Source: Peribacillus huizhouensis (GTDB lineage: Bacteria; Bacillota; Bacilli; Bacillales; DSM-1321). From it: 64,000 nt of DNA. Below the pieces are notes generated by a model that saw nothing but the letters and a program-made list of their open reading frames with translations, did not search any database and had not been told where the DNA came from. The translations under genes were made by a program, and so were the position numbers. Of the stretch, positions 9,637 through 18,306 are shown in pieces. Numbering within the stretch: position 1 is the first letter of the stretch; each line of letters opens with the position of its first letter. The DNA is taken from positions 248,001 through 312,000 of the forward strand of contig NZ_JACJHX010000005.1 in assembly GCF_014138605.1 (NCBI RefSeq). Reading direction: 5' to 3'.

Positions 9637-9873
9637 TTAGAATACTTGTTCTACTTCAACTACTCCTGGAACTTCTTCTAGAAGAGCACGCTCTATACCG
9701 GCTTTTAGGGTAATTGTAGAACTCGGACAGCTTCCGCATGCACCAAGCAGACGTAATTTAACGATCCCATCCTCTACATCTACAAGTTCACAGTCACCGC
9801 CGTCACGAAGAAGAAACGGACGAAGCTTATCAAGTACTTCTTGTACTTGAACTTCAATCGTTTGTTCAGACAT
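9637..9873 (-). CDS. yutI: NifU C-terminal-like Fe-S scaffold (YutI)
   Basis: 78 residues forming one NifU C-terminal (Nfu) domain with the cluster-binding CxxC in [14 protein letters not shown] and the family start [19 protein letters not shown]. Such proteins carry a [4Fe-4S] cluster between subunits and pass it to apo-enzymes. It is divergent from yuzD and close to yutM and yutJ, so this part of the window is a small Fe-S/redox cluster. The length is normal for Bacillus YutI. The start has an AGGAGTCG-like site on the reverse strand. Confidence 0.95.
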   Translation of the reverse strand: MSEQTIEVQVQEVLDKLRPFLLRDGGDCELVDVEDGIVKLRLLGACGSCPSSTITLKAGIERALLEEVPGVVEVEQVF

Positions 9874-10023
9874 TACAATCGACTCCTTTCATACTCTTAT
9901 TATAATAGCATGATATGAAAAAATCCAACGGAAAGATTATTGGAATTTTGGAACCTTTTTATTATCGTTTTAGTAAAAATCAGGTAAAATGAAAGTAAGA
10001 ATACATGTAAAAGGGAGAAAGAT

Positions 10024-10356
10024 ATGGAAAACAAGCTGATTGAAATACAAGTGTATGGAGCTGAACAGATCTGTGCAAGCTGTGTAAATCTGCCATCGTC
10101 AAAGGACACGTATGAATGGCTGGAAGCAGCTCTATCCAGAAAGTTTCCCGGCCAGCCATTTGCCATTACTTACATTGATATCTTCCAACCGCAAGAAAAT
10201 CCTAAACGTCAGGAGATGGCTGAAAGGATTATAGAAGAAGACTTATTTTATCCGCTCATTCTCATTGGTGATGAAATTGTTGGTGAAGGAAATCCGCGCC
10301 TTAAAGCAATTGTAAAGGAAATGGAGAGGTACGGGTATCAGACTCTCGAAGCATGA
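10024..10356 (+). CDS. yuzD: YuzD, DUF1462 family protein
   Basis: 110 residues matching YuzD. A CASC motif sits near the N-terminus (AEQICASCVNLPSSKDTYEW), followed by a thioredoxin-like arrangement and PLILIGDEIVGEGNPRLK. Its function is unknown. The CxxC-like motif and its location divergent from the Fe-S scaffold gene yutI suggest a redox or metal-related role, which is inference. Ribosome binding site AAGGGAGA lies before ATG 10024. Repeat A3 follows 8 bases after the stop. Confidence 0.88.
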   Translation: MENKLIEIQVYGAEQICASCVNLPSSKDTYEWLEAALSRKFPGQPFAITYIDIFQPQENPKRQEMAERIIEEDLFYPLILIGDEIVGEGNPRLKAIVKEMERYGYQTLEA

Positions 10357-10363
10357 AAAAAAT

Positions 10364-10487
10364 AGAGGGTATCCCAAAAGGTCTGATCATGCACTCTATA
10401 ACAAAGTTCATAGTAGCACTTTAGCTTAATATGAACTGTATATTGTAGTGTGGGGTCTGACCCTTTCGTTATAGGGGATATCCTCTA
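10364..10487. repeat. Family A palindromic repeat, copy A3
   Basis: Outer arms AGAGGGTATCCC and GGGGATATCCTCT enclose inner arms AAAAGGTCTGATC and GGGGTCTGACCCTTTCG. It sits between the convergent yuzD and yutJ, a clear long-hairpin terminator position. Confidence 0.8.
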
Positions 10488-10497
10488 TATCAACTAA

Positions 10498-11565
10498 TTA
10501 TCCATTATGATACTTGTATAGCCATAGAATACCTGATTTTAATAAACGTGCCATTCTTCCTGTGATCGGGCGTTCACCGACAAGACCGAAGCCATGTTTG
10601 CTACCAAGAGAGCCAAGTGTTCCTTTTAGTTTAATGACTGGGAAGCTTTCAGGTAGTGGCTCGTTTGCCCATTTTTTCACTAAAACAGTAACGATTTGTT
10701 CCGCTTGACCTTCGGCTAATTGAGCACTTGGAGCTTGCGGTAAGCTTGCGCAGTCACCTACTACAAATACGCTGTCGTCATTTGGAAGGAAATGCTGTGG
10801 TGTAAGGATAACCCGCCCTTGTTTGTCTTTTTTAACATCAAGGTCGCGGACAATTTTACTCGGCTGAATACCGGCTGTCCAGACGATTACATCACTATGA
10901 ACTGGCTCATCGCCATTATAAAGTGTATTCGGTTCAACTTTGGTGATATTTGAATGATGAACGATATCGATCGTGTGTTTTTTAAACCAGCTTTCAACGT
11001 ACGTGCTTAATCGTTCAGGGAAGGCCGACAGAATATGCGGACCGCGGTCAAATAACCGAACATGTAAATCAGGACGGCTTTCAATTAGCTCACTTGCTAA
11101 TTCTACTCCACTAAGCCCACCGCCAACGATGGAAACAGTAGCACCATTGCCTAAGTTATTCAAGGCTTGATATGTTTGGCGTGTTTTATCTATTGTTTGA
11201 ATGCTATGTGTGTATATATCTGCACCTGGAATGTTATGGAACTTATCTTCACAACCTAAGCCAATGACTAAATCATCATAAGAAACAGGATCTTGATCTT
11301 TAAGAATAACTTGTTTATTTTCTAAATCTACAGAAATAATTTCTCCATATACGGAATGAAGCTTAGGGTGTTCTGGAAAAGCTACCCGAATATGGTGATC
11401 TGGAATTGTTCCTGCAGCAAGTCCATAATATTCAGTTTTCAAGCAATGATATGGGTTGCGATCGATGAGTGTAATGGACATATCGTCTGGAAGTTGATTT
11501 GGAAGTAACTTTTGCAGAATTCTAATTCCCCCATATCCACCGCCAAGTATAACTAAATTCTTCAT
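10498..11565 (-). CDS. yutJ: YutJ, NADH dehydrogenase-like flavoprotein
   Basis: 355 residues, a type II NADH dehydrogenase-like FAD protein. The FAD motif is VILGGGYGGIRILQ, the second dinucleotide motif is VSIVGGGLSGVELASEL, and the late flavin block is VFVVGDCASLPQAPSAQLAEGQA. It likely passes electrons from NAD(P)H to quinone or another acceptor at the membrane face. B. subtilis YutJ is paralogous to Ndh but its role is not settled. The length equals the B. subtilis protein. The start has AAAGGGGATATTC upstream. Confidence 0.9.
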   Translation of the reverse strand: MKNLVILGGGYGGIRILQKLLPNQLPDDMSITLIDRNPYHCLKTEYYGLAAGTIPDHHIRVAFPEHPKLHSVYGEIISVDLENKQVILKDQDPVSYDDLVIGLGCEDKFHNIPGADIYTHSIQTIDKTRQTYQALNNLGNGATVSIVGGGLSGVELASELIESRPDLHVRLFDRGPHILSAFPERLSTYVESWFKKHTIDIVHHSNITKVEPNTLYNGDEPVHSDVIVWTAGIQPSKIVRDLDVKKDKQGRVILTPQHFLPNDDSVFVVGDCASLPQAPSAQLAEGQAEQIVTVLVKKWANEPLPESFPVIKLKGTLGSLGSKHGFGLVGERPITGRMARLLKSGILWLYKYHNG

Positions 11566-11856
11566 TGTGAATATCCCCTTTGTTTGTTTTGCATAATAAT
11601 TATAAAGCTCTCTTAAAATGCCCAGTAAAGGTTTCGCTCCTTTTTGGACATCTCCACTTTACTATGTTCTACCTACCCCTGATTGTTTCTTGTTTCTATG
11701 CTGTTGCATCGTATATATTCCAATAAAAAGTATAACGAAGTTAGGCTAAAACTACAACCGCATCGACTAAATTAAAAGAGATTTACCATTGTGTTTTGTT
11801 TGACTAATCTTTGGAAGTAGAGTAAGATGTTCTGTTAGTAATAGTGAGGTGAGGGA

Positions 11857-12093
11857 ATGAAACCGCTAATTGAATTTTGTGTCAGCAACTTGGCAAGCGG
11901 TTCGCAGCAAGCAATGGAGCAGTTAGAAAGGGATCCGGATTTAGATGTAATTGAATACGGCTGCCTCAATTTCTGTGGGATATGCGCGCGTTCCATGTTT
12001 GCCCTTGTAGATGGAGAAGTTGTTACAGGAGAAACGAATGAAGATCTTGTGAAAAATATCTATCAACAAATTGAAGACAATCCGTTGTTTTAA
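11857..12093 (+). CDS. yuzB: YuzB, UPF0349/DUF1450 protein
   Basis: 78 residues, matching Yuz[15 protein letters not shown] at the start and a central [13 protein letters not shown] with three cysteines in a C-x3-C-x2-C arrangement, resembling a thioredoxin-like [2Fe-2S] ferredoxin remnant. It probably has a redox or Fe-S function in the cytoplasm; no substrate is known. GAGGTGAGGG lies just before ATG 11857. The gene is transcribed away from yutJ and followed by repeat A4. Confidence 0.9.
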   Translation: MKPLIEFCVSNLASGSQQAMEQLERDPDLDVIEYGCLNFCGICARSMFALVDGEVVTGETNEDLVKNIYQQIEDNPLF

Positions 12094-12113
12094 TATATAG
12101 ATCGATTAAATAA

Positions 12114-12237
12114 GAAGAGGTGTCCCAGAAGATTAGGCCTAACATGCTGTAAACCGTTATTGTGTCATGTACACTTTAAACGAAATATAGTAGATGTGGG
12201 GTCTGATTCTTTAAGTTGTGGAACAACCTCTTTTTTG
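12114..12237. repeat. Family A palindromic repeat, copy A4
   Basis: Starts AAGAGGTGTCCCAGAAG and ends GTGGGGTCTGATTCTTTAAG plus GGAACAACCTCTTTTTTG, so the outer arms end in a T run like an intrinsic terminator for yuzB. Confidence 0.75.
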
Positions 12238-12244
12238 TTTGCAG

Positions 12245-12432
12245 GACATGGGGACGGGGCTTCGCGACTTACTTATCTAGCCCATCTACTTGGCAGATAT
12301 CCGTACTTTATTAAGAAAAGACTTTAAAATATGGCTCCGCACCGCCGCTATTGTGATTAGGTGAGTGTAGCGTGCTGTTGGATGGATCTTTCATGGTAAA
12401 TAGTAGCGTTTTAACGCCGTATTCGTTTTGTG
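12245..12432 (+). repeat. Family D repeat, copy D1
   Basis: Best full-length family D copy: GGGGACGGGGCTTCGCG, then GGCTCCGCACCGCC, GTGATTAGGTGAGTGTAGCG and AGCGTTTTAACGCC. It fills most of the 459-base gap between yuzB and the DUF2225 gene; no gene is visible there. Confidence 0.75.
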
Positions 12433-12552
12433 TGAAGCAACAAGGACCGACTTGGTTCACTTGCTTTACCGATCCACCCCTTAGTAGGGTTAGTTATTTT
12501 ATCTTCAACTAGTATAGTGGTGTTTTAACATCATGTTTTCTTCAGGATGTTT

Positions 12553-13266
12553 TTACGAGTTGATGAGTTCATGGTCTTGGTTATTGTCCCGTTGTTCTCG
12601 AATGTCCTGCCAGCGTTCTTTGGCCATTTTAATAATGGTTGTTTCAGTAGCTCTGCTTTGTTGCTCAATGATTATGGAAAAATATTTAACCGCTGTTTGT
12701 ATATCAGAAATGCGTCGGGACAGTTCACCGATTAAATATAGAATCCGCACTTCAGAAACTTGCGTACCCTTAAAGTCATCTGTTGAGTAAGATTCCATAT
12801 ATTCCTGTCGGGCGATTTTTAAGAATCGTATTTCTTGCTCATGATCTTTTTTTCCTCGGTATAGCCAGGCGAGACGTAAGAAAATTCCAGCTATTGTGAT
12901 GTGCTTTTCCTTTTTCAAAATCGCAGAATAGCCAGCTAGTTTATATGTACTGATTGCATCTTGAATGGTTCGTTTGTCTCCGAAGTGGTGTGGAACCCAG
13001 TGCGCGGATATCTTTGTTTGAATTTCTTCCTTAGTAAGCGGAGGGAAATATTTTGAGAAATCGTCTGAACTGGAAAAGCCGCAACATGGACAGACGTGAA
13101 TATTATAATAAAGAGCATTGCTTTCCTCGTCATTGTATGAAGGGCAAAAGTCAGTATCGTATGCGATTACTTTCACAAACCGTGAGCGGATTTTCTTAGA
13201 TGTAAATGAATGTTCACACATTAGGCATTTCAATTGTTTATCGTATAACGGTTGTATTGTCTCCAC
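12553..13266 (-). CDS. DUF2225 family protein
   Basis: 237 residues. It begins VETIQPLYDKQLKCLMCEHSF, has a first CxxC (CLMC) and a second pair in VCPCCGFSSS, so it probably binds zinc. The middle and C-terminal parts are helical, TPR-like repeats (LRLAWLYRGKKDHEQEI, LYLIGELSRR). This matches DUF2225, of unknown function. GTG 13266 is chosen because AAAGGGGTGGG lies 5-8 bases upstream and homologues start at this point. It is transcribed towards family D repeat D1. Confidence 0.82.
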   Translation of the reverse strand: METIQPLYDKQLKCLMCEHSFTSKKIRSRFVKVIAYDTDFCPSYNDEESNALYYNIHVCPCCGFSSSDDFSKYFPPLTKEEIQTKISAHWVPHHFGDKRTIQDAISTYKLAGYSAILKKEKHITIAGIFLRLAWLYRGKKDHEQEIRFLKIARQEYMESYSTDDFKGTQVSEVRILYLIGELSRRISDIQTAVKYFSIIIEQQSRATETTIIKMAKERWQDIREQRDNNQDHELINS

Positions 13267-13453
13267 AATGCCCACCCCTTTAATCAAAAATAGTTCTATA
13301 TACTTGGTCTTATATTCCTATTATAGAGGATGTTTAGAAAATATGCTGTACTATTTTCCTATAGGTATATCGGAAAGTTGAGAATAAAGGTTTTGATAGT
13401 ATATACTAGTTGTAAAGCATTCCTTATGTAAAATGAAAAAAGGAGGGTTTATC

Positions 13454-13816
13454 ATGAGTCAAGTTGTTACAATTACGGAAGCAGCTTCTTTTCAAATAAA
13501 AGAAATGATGAAACATAACGGTGAAGAAGGTTCTTTTTTACGAGTTGCTGTAAAAGGAGGCGGCTGTACAGGGCTTTCTTATGGAATGGGCTTTGAGCCA
13601 AGTGCTGGTGAAGCAGACGAAGAGCTTGAACAGTTCGGAATAAAAATCCTTGTTGATAAAGAAGATGGTCCAATCTTAAACGGGACAGTCATTGATTATA
13701 AACAATCGCTAATGGGCGGTGGTTTTACGATTGAAAATCCTAATGCAATCGCATCATGTGGTTGTGGTTCTTCATTTAAAACGGCCAAAAATGCTGGTAC
13801 ACCTGAAAACTGTTAA
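13454..13816 (+). CDS. yutM: IscA/HesB-like Fe-S protein (YutM)
   Basis: 120 residues of the A-type Fe-S carrier family. Three conserved cysteines are present: one in GGGCTGLSYGM and two in the C-terminal CGCGSSF. It should carry Fe-S clusters or iron to target proteins, working with the Nfu-type YutI nearby. ATG 13454 follows AAGGAGGGTTTATC; the upstream in-frame ATG overlaps this site and is rejected. Repeat A5 lies immediately after the stop. Confidence 0.93.
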   Translation: MSQVVTITEAASFQIKEMMKHNGEEGSFLRVAVKGGGCTGLSYGMGFEPSAGEADEELEQFGIKILVDKEDGPILNGTVIDYKQSLMGGGFTIENPNAIASCGCGSSFKTAKNAGTPENC

Positions 13817-13833
13817 CAAATTGATATAGATAA

Positions 13834-13956
13834 TGAAGGTGTCCCAAAAGGGTCTGACCTTGCACTCTAGACACAGTTTATAGTAGTAAAATACTAACTA
13901 TAATCTGTATATAGTCGTTGCTGGGTCTGGCCCTTTCGTAATGACAGCTTCTTTTT
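13834..13956. repeat. Family A palindromic repeat, copy A5
   Basis: GAAGGTGTCCCAAAAGGGTC and GGTCTGGCCCTTTCG with outer arm GACAGCTTCTTTTTTT; positioned as a terminator for yutM. Central part is ACAGTTTATAGTAG...ACTATAATCTGTATATAG, itself self-complementary. Confidence 0.8.
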
Positions 13957-14067
13957 TTATTTTTCCATTTGTTTTCGAAATCATAGCTATCAGAGGAAAA
14001 ATATTCACGACCATTATCATTGCAGGAATCATTGGATTAGTCATATTTATTATTGCTATTAATAAAA

Positions 14068-14301
14068 GGCTCTTTTCGTAAAGATTGTTGTTTTTAGCAA
14101 GAAACCAATTCGAACAGATGTTGATTGTAGTGGAAGGTGCGAGACTCCTGCGGGAAAAGCGTGTTGAGGGAGACCCCGCAAGTGCAAAGCACTGAGGAGG
14201 CTTCTGAGACCGCCCGCGGAAAGCGAGTACCTGCAACGGAAATCAACCCGGGTTATTAGTGTAAAAATGATTGAAAAGCAACAAAGTATGTGAAAACAGC
14301 C
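14068..14301 (+). mobile_element. Family C MITE, copy C1 (234 bp) with 8-bp target duplication
   Basis: Ends GGCTCTTTTCGT and GTGAAAACAGCC are inverted repeats (10 of 12). It is flanked on both sides by TAATAAAA (14060-14067 and 14302-14309). The interior is GC rich (CGAGACTCCTGCGGGAA, GACCGCCCGCGGAAAG). There is no ORF of note. It is almost identical to copy C2. The rest of the 609-base gap holds A5 and a terminator. Confidence 0.88.
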
Positions 14302-14377
14302 TAATAAAAAGTAAAATGAAGGAGTTCTTTTTTGATTGCCTCGTTTTACTTTACAATATTTTTTAACAGAGCCTTAA

Positions 14378-14416
14378 AAAAAATGAGACAGGTAAGTATC
14401 CTATCCTGTCTCATTG
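14378..14416 (-). terminator. Intrinsic terminator after yumC
   Basis: AATGAGACAGG pairs with CCTGTCTCATT; on the reverse strand it is followed by a run of T, matching the end of yumC at 14426. Confidence 0.85.
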
Positions 14417-14425
14417 CAGTTTCAC

Positions 14426-15424
14426 TTATTCAAACATCGAAGTACTATGCATCGGTTGAACTCTTGCTTTAGGGTCCATATATTGCTTCGCGTTGTTCAC
14501 GGCAGTTGGTGCTTCACCAAATCCGCTTGCGATTAGTTTGACTTTTCCGTCGTATGTGCAAATGTCACCTGCAGCATAAATGCCAGGAATATTTGTTTCC
14601 ATTTTGGAATTTACGACGATGTTATTTTTCTGGATGTCAAGGCCCCAGTCTTTGATAGGACCAAGGGAGGATACAAAGCCATAATTGACAATAACTGCGT
14701 CCACATCATGAACTTCACGATCTTCACCCTTCGCATCTTGTAGTACGACTTGCGTAATTTCAGTGCCGTTACCAATGAACTCAGCTGGTACGTAAGGTGT
14801 TTTGATTTCGACTTTCGAATTTTTTAAGTTTTCTACGCTGTGTTCATGCGCACGGAATTTATCGCGACGGTGAACAATCGTTACTTTTTCAGCAATCGGT
14901 TCAAGCATAAGCGCCCAGTCAACTGCTGAATCGCCGCCGCCGAAAACAACGACTTTCTTACCTGCGAAATGGTTTAAATCATTGATAAAGTAGTGAAGAT
15001 TGCTTTTTTCGTATTGAATGGCATCTTCGATTTCGATTCGGCGCGGTTGGAACGCTCCATTTCCAGCTGTAATAATGACTGTTTTCGTAAAGTGGACGTC
15101 ATTTTCAGTTGTTAGCTTGAAGACACCATCCTCTTGTTTCTCCACCGTTTGCACAGCTTGTTCGAGCACAATCGTTTGTTCGAATTTCGCCATCTGCTCT
15201 TTTAAATTATCAATTAACTCTTGAGCACGTACTTTAGGGAAACCAGCGATATCATAAATATATTTCTCTGGATATAACGCCGATAATTGTCCGCCTAGTT
15301 GTGGTAAACTTTCAATTATTTTTACAGAGGCTTGTCGCATTCCGCCATAGAATGCTGTGAATAAACCGACAGGACCGCCTCCGATTATTGTAATATCGTA
15401 AACCTTTTGATTTTCTTCCAACAT
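14426..15424 (-). CDS. yumC: Ferredoxin/flavodoxin-NADP reductase 2 (YumC)
   Basis: 332 residues of the thioredoxin-reductase-like FNR family. The FAD motif is [18 protein letters not shown], the NADPH motif is [17 protein letters not shown], and the C-terminal flavin block is [25 protein letters not shown] (interrupted as quoted from separate blocks). The redox-active CxxC of true thioredoxin reductases is absent, as expected for YumC. It reduces ferredoxin or flavodoxin with NADPH. Start ATG 15424 follows GGAGGGATT; an upstream ATG overlaps that site. Only 29 bases upstream a family B repeat intervenes. Confidence 0.92.
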   Translation of the reverse strand: MLEENQKVYDITIIGGGPVGLFTAFYGGMRQASVKIIESLPQLGGQLSALYPEKYIYDIAGFPKVRAQELIDNLKEQMAKFEQTIVLEQAVQTVEKQEDGVFKLTTENDVHFTKTVIITAGNGAFQPRRIEIEDAIQYEKSNLHYFINDLNHFAGKKVVVFGGGDSAVDWALMLEPIAEKVTIVHRRDKFRAHEHSVENLKNSKVEIKTPYVPAEFIGNGTEITQVVLQDAKGEDREVHDVDAVIVNYGFVSSLGPIKDWGLDIQKNNIVVNSKMETNIPGIYAAGDICTYDGKVKLIASGFGEAPTAVNNAKQYMDPKARVQPMHSTSMFE

Positions 15425-15453
15425 GAATCCCTCCATTTAGCGTATCAACTTTT

Positions 15454-15670
15454 CCTGGATTAACAGGCTGTAATACCCTCACCTCAATTTTGTACAAGAA
15501 TCAAGAAATAATAGGTAGAGATAAACAGCCTGTTAATCCCCGATTGGTGAGATACAGTTGAACCAATCGGGTTCGTAGTGTCGCTAAATAGAAGCGGTAC
15601 CTGCGATTTAACGACACTAGAACGGGACTAACCATCAGGGGGAGCCCCACTGATGGAAGTTTCACTTTAT
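15454..15670 (+). mobile_element. Family B repeat, copy B3 (217 bp)
   Basis: Left flank CTTTT (a variant of TTTAT), then CCTGGATTAACAGGCTGTAA. The body has a CCGATTGGTGAGATACAG hairpin, a GTAGTGTCGCTAAAT...TTTAACGACACTAG hairpin, ACGGGACTAACCATCAG, and a right end GATGGAAGTTTCACTTTAT. It separates yumC from its likely promoter. The remaining bases up to the Nudix gene show no other feature. Confidence 0.8.
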
Positions 15671-15961
15671 GATAGTATTTTAACATAAAACAAGGGAAGA
15701 ACAGCATGATAATTACATAATATAGATGGAATGTTCGGGAAATTATCTAGAAAAACATAAATTTGCTTGAAAAATGCAAGCATAAATATCTTTTCGAGGA
15801 ATAGTTTTTCCAAAAAGTAGAATGAATATAAAACTTTACACATTTCTCTTAATTAAGAGAATCTTTCATAACTGTCTTACAATATTTTTATATTCCTTTT
15901 CACATTATATGATGAACTCTACAATAAGTATGGGATAACTTGTAAAAGGAGTGAGTAAGAG

Positions 15962-16444
15962 ATGAAAGAACGTTGCCGCAATGTATGGCTCGCTGTATCT
16001 GGGCTTGTGATTTTGAAAGATGGAAGATGGTTAGTTGTGAAAAAGAAATACGGTGGTTTAAAAGGAATGTGGTCGCTACCGGCTGGATTTGTAAAATATG
16101 ACGAAACGGTTGATAAGGCCATTGTGAGAGAAGTTCTTGAAGAAACGGGAATTCATACATCAGTAGCTGGATTAATAGGTGTAAGGAGCGGAGTTATCCG
16201 CAACGAAATTAGCGATAATATGTTAATCTTTCGGCTAACACCTTTAAGCTTCGATATTAGAGCTCAGGAGGAAGAGTTATACGAAGCTAAATTTGAAGAT
16301 CCGCATCTCTTAATGCAAGAAGGCAACCATTCTGTATTATTGGATCAACTTCTTTCTTATAAAAATGAGAGTATGCAGCAAATGCTCGATGAAATGAATC
16401 CAGGTAATCAATTTGAATACACGTCATATAAGCTATTTTTATAA
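15962..16444 (+). CDS. Nudix hydrolase
   Basis: 160 residues with a Nudix box: G near residue 41, then ETVDKAIVREVLEETGI supplying the REVLEE core and the metal-binding glutamates. Upstream is a typical beta-strand start (AVSGLVILKDGRWLVVKKKYG). It should hydrolyse a nucleoside diphosphate linked to another moiety; the substrate cannot be read. AAAGGAGTGAG precedes ATG 15962. A family D repeat starts a few bases after the stop. Confidence 0.88.
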   Translation: MKERCRNVWLAVSGLVILKDGRWLVVKKKYGGLKGMWSLPAGFVKYDETVDKAIVREVLEETGIHTSVAGLIGVRSGVIRNEISDNMLIFRLTPLSFDIRAQEEELYEAKFEDPHLLMQEGNHSVLLDQLLSYKNESMQQMLDEMNPGNQFEYTSYKLFL

Positions 16445-16449
16445 GTGTT

Positions 16450-16860
16450 GAATATGGGGACGGGGCTTCGCGGCTCACTAATAAAGCCATCTACTAAGCG
16501 CGTATACATATTATTAGAATAGAAGGCTGTTTTCGTATACGTTGTTGCTTTTAAATAATATGTACACTACTATCCTGGGTTGATTTCCGTTACAGGTACT
16601 CGCTTTTAAGTGGGCGATCTCAGGAGCCTCCTCAGTGCTTCCCACTTGCGGGGTCTCCCTCAACACGCTTCTCTAAGCAGGACTCTCGCACCTTCCGCTA
16701 CAATCAACACCTTCTCGAATTCGTTAGTTGCTAAAAACAACAATCTTTAGCAAAAAGGGTAAATAGATTCCCTTATATCCGGCTTCAAACCTCCACTATG
16801 GTGATTAAGTGAGTATAGCGAGCTACATGATTGTGGATAAAGGGGTTTTTAGTGCTAATC
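16450..16860 (+). repeat. Family D repeat, copy D2, interrupted by MITE C3
   Basis: The left part (16450-16524) has GGGGACGGGGCTTCGCGG and the right part (16761-16860) has ATCCGGCTTCAAACCTCC and GTGATTAAGTGAGTATAGCG. Joined, they align with D1, showing that C3 inserted here. The 527-base gap before yuiB holds nothing else I recognise. Confidence 0.7.
16525..16760 (-). mobile_element. Family C MITE, copy C3 (diverged, reverse)
   Basis: Starts GGCTGTTTTCGTATACGTTG. The reverse strand carries TGCGGGGTCT-type blocks (seen here as CTTGCGGGGTCTCCCTCAAC). The right end AGCAAAAAGGGT is eroded. Flanks GAATAGAA and AAATAGAT resemble a decayed 8-bp duplication. Confidence 0.7.
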
Positions 16861-16971
16861 AAGTTACTCAAAGTGTTTGCACAATTCATATATTTCGATG
16901 TATTCCATTGACGTGTCCTGACTCATTAAGTACACTTAGAGGGAGGCTTTTTGAGGAGGATATGAGAGAAT

Positions 16972-17289
16972 ATGGCACTTCCTACATTAATTATTTCTGT
17001 TGTACTTTTCTTTATCTTGTTTTTTGGCATCGGTTTTTTATTGAATATGCTATTCCGCTCTTCTTGGATAATGGTCATAATTTTTCCGATTATAGCCATT
17101 TATATTGTAAATGAATTAAAGTTGATAGAGTATTTTAGACATCCTGGTGAAGCCTTTGGCGGCTTAGGCGAAAAGTTGGCTGGCCTTTATGCAGCAGATA
17201 TAACGATTTTATTAAGTGGGCTGGTAGGTGCAATTTTGGCTGGGGTTATTATTAAAGTCTTGAGAAAGAAAGGCTATCAAATGTTTTAA
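16972..17289 (+). CDS. yuiB: YuiB, small membrane protein
   Basis: 105 residues with three hydrophobic segments: residues about 5-25 (LIISVVLFFILFFGIGFLL), 28-45 (SSWIMVIIFPIIAIYIV) and 75-97 (DITILLSGLVGAILAGVII). A polar loop EYFRHPGEAFGGLGEK lies between. It matches Bacillus YuiB of unknown function. It is followed by yuiC and yuiD as in B. subtilis. yuiA, a small gene next to yuiB in B. subtilis, is not visible. GAGGAGGATATGAGAGAAT precedes the start. Confidence 0.85.
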   Translation: MALPTLIISVVLFFILFFGIGFLLNMLFRSSWIMVIIFPIIAIYIVNELKLIEYFRHPGEAFGGLGEKLAGLYAADITILLSGLVGAILAGVIIKVLRKKGYQMF

Positions 17290-17431
17290 ACAAGCAGGCT
17301 GTCCTTTGGGCATCCTGTTTTTTCTATGATTTTTTTAGTTATTTGACTGATGATAAAGCTTTTTCTTCTTACATGAATATTTCATTTCTATTCAGGAAAG
17401 AAATATAAGATGTGGGAGGAGAGTTTATTAA

Positions 17432-18118
17432 ATGAATAGTATTAAAGTGATTTTGAAAAGAGTAGTAGTTGTATTCTTGTTTGTATTTGCGCTTCATTCT
17501 ACGTTTTATCATATTACAGGTGTAGAAGCGAAAATCGTAAATAAAGTGATAGCTAATTATAAAAGCAAATGGGAAAAAGCTTTTTCGTTCAATTCGTTGA
17601 ACGTATTTCATAACAAGGTGCAAGCTTCTTCAAGTGAAGCGAATCAAGATGTGGCCATAACAGAAACTCAAAAAAACTTACAAGATCCAATAAACATTAG
17701 TCAATATCCTGTCAAAACAATGGTTGCGACAGGGTATACAGCAGGCTATGAATCGACAGGGAAAAATCCAGGACATCCTCTATACGGCATCACTTATTCA
17801 GGTGTTAAAGTAAAGCGCGATTTATATTCCACGATTGCTGCTGATCTAAACGTGTTCCCAATTGGCACAATTTTATGGATTCCGGGATATGGCTATGGAG
17901 TCGTTGCGGACAAGGGAAGTGCTATACAAGGAAATAAACTAGATTTGTATTATGACACGGTAGAGGATGTCTATGAAAATTGGGGCAAAAAGACATTGGA
18001 TGTATACATAGTGAAAGAAGGAGAAGGTGTACTTACTGAGGATGCCCTCACTTTACTAAATGAAGATGAAACCATCCAAGTGTTCCGTCAGCAATTCAGG
18101 AAAAATATATCAAATTAA
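17432..18118 (+). CDS. yuiC: YuiC, secreted 3D-domain protein (stationary-phase lytic transglycosylase family)
   Basis: 228 residues with an N-terminal hydrophobic signal/anchor (residues about 9-30, [20 protein letters not shown]). The C-terminal 3D domain includes [41 protein letters not shown], and the three-aspartate region [19 protein letters not shown]. The domain resembles the catalytic barrel of MltA; YuiC proteins cleave glycan strands in cell-wall turnover. GGGAGGAGAG lies upstream of ATG 17432. The stop abuts a truncated family B copy, then an intrinsic terminator. Confidence 0.9.
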   Translation: MNSIKVILKRVVVVFLFVFALHSTFYHITGVEAKIVNKVIANYKSKWEKAFSFNSLNVFHNKVQASSSEANQDVAITETQKNLQDPINISQYPVKTMVATGYTAGYESTGKNPGHPLYGITYSGVKVKRDLYSTIAADLNVFPIGTILWIPGYGYGVVADKGSAIQGNKLDLYYDTVEDVYENWGKKTLDVYIVKEGEGVLTEDALTLLNEDETIQVFRQQFRKNISN

Positions 18119-18178
18119 ATAATGAGACTTCAATCAGTGGAGGTTTCATTATCCCGCTGATTGTTAGTCCCGATCTAA
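18119..18178 (-). mobile_element. Family B repeat, right-end fragment B4
   Basis: On the reverse strand CGGGACTAACAATCAGCGGG...CCACTGATTGAAG(T)CTCATTAT, the conserved right terminal hairpin. The left part is missing. Confidence 0.65.
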
Positions 18179-18191
18179 AGACGCTAATTGT

Positions 18192-18232
18192 AAAAACCCC
18201 AGTTCTCTAAAAAAGTAGCTGGGGTTTCTTTA
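18192..18232. terminator. Terminator after yuiC
   Basis: AAACCCCAG pairs with CTGGGGTTT, followed by CTTTATG on the + strand and a T run on the reverse strand; it can serve yuiC and possibly yuiD. Confidence 0.8.
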
Positions 18233-18306
18233 TGTGCATTCATAATAACGAATCCAGGCATTCGAGATTGTCGGCATAAAGTTGTACTAGTTTCTAATGA
18301 AGGCCC

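Noticed and set aside
14068-14236. Reverse-strand reading frame over MITE C1 (MQVLAFRGRSQKPPQ...)
   Set aside because: Entirely inside the MITE and adjacent A5; no start signal; known type of spurious ORF in this repeat.
16809-17114. 101-codon frame overlapping yuiB
   Set aside because: Different frame from the well-supported YuiB, covers family D sequence, no ribosome binding site.
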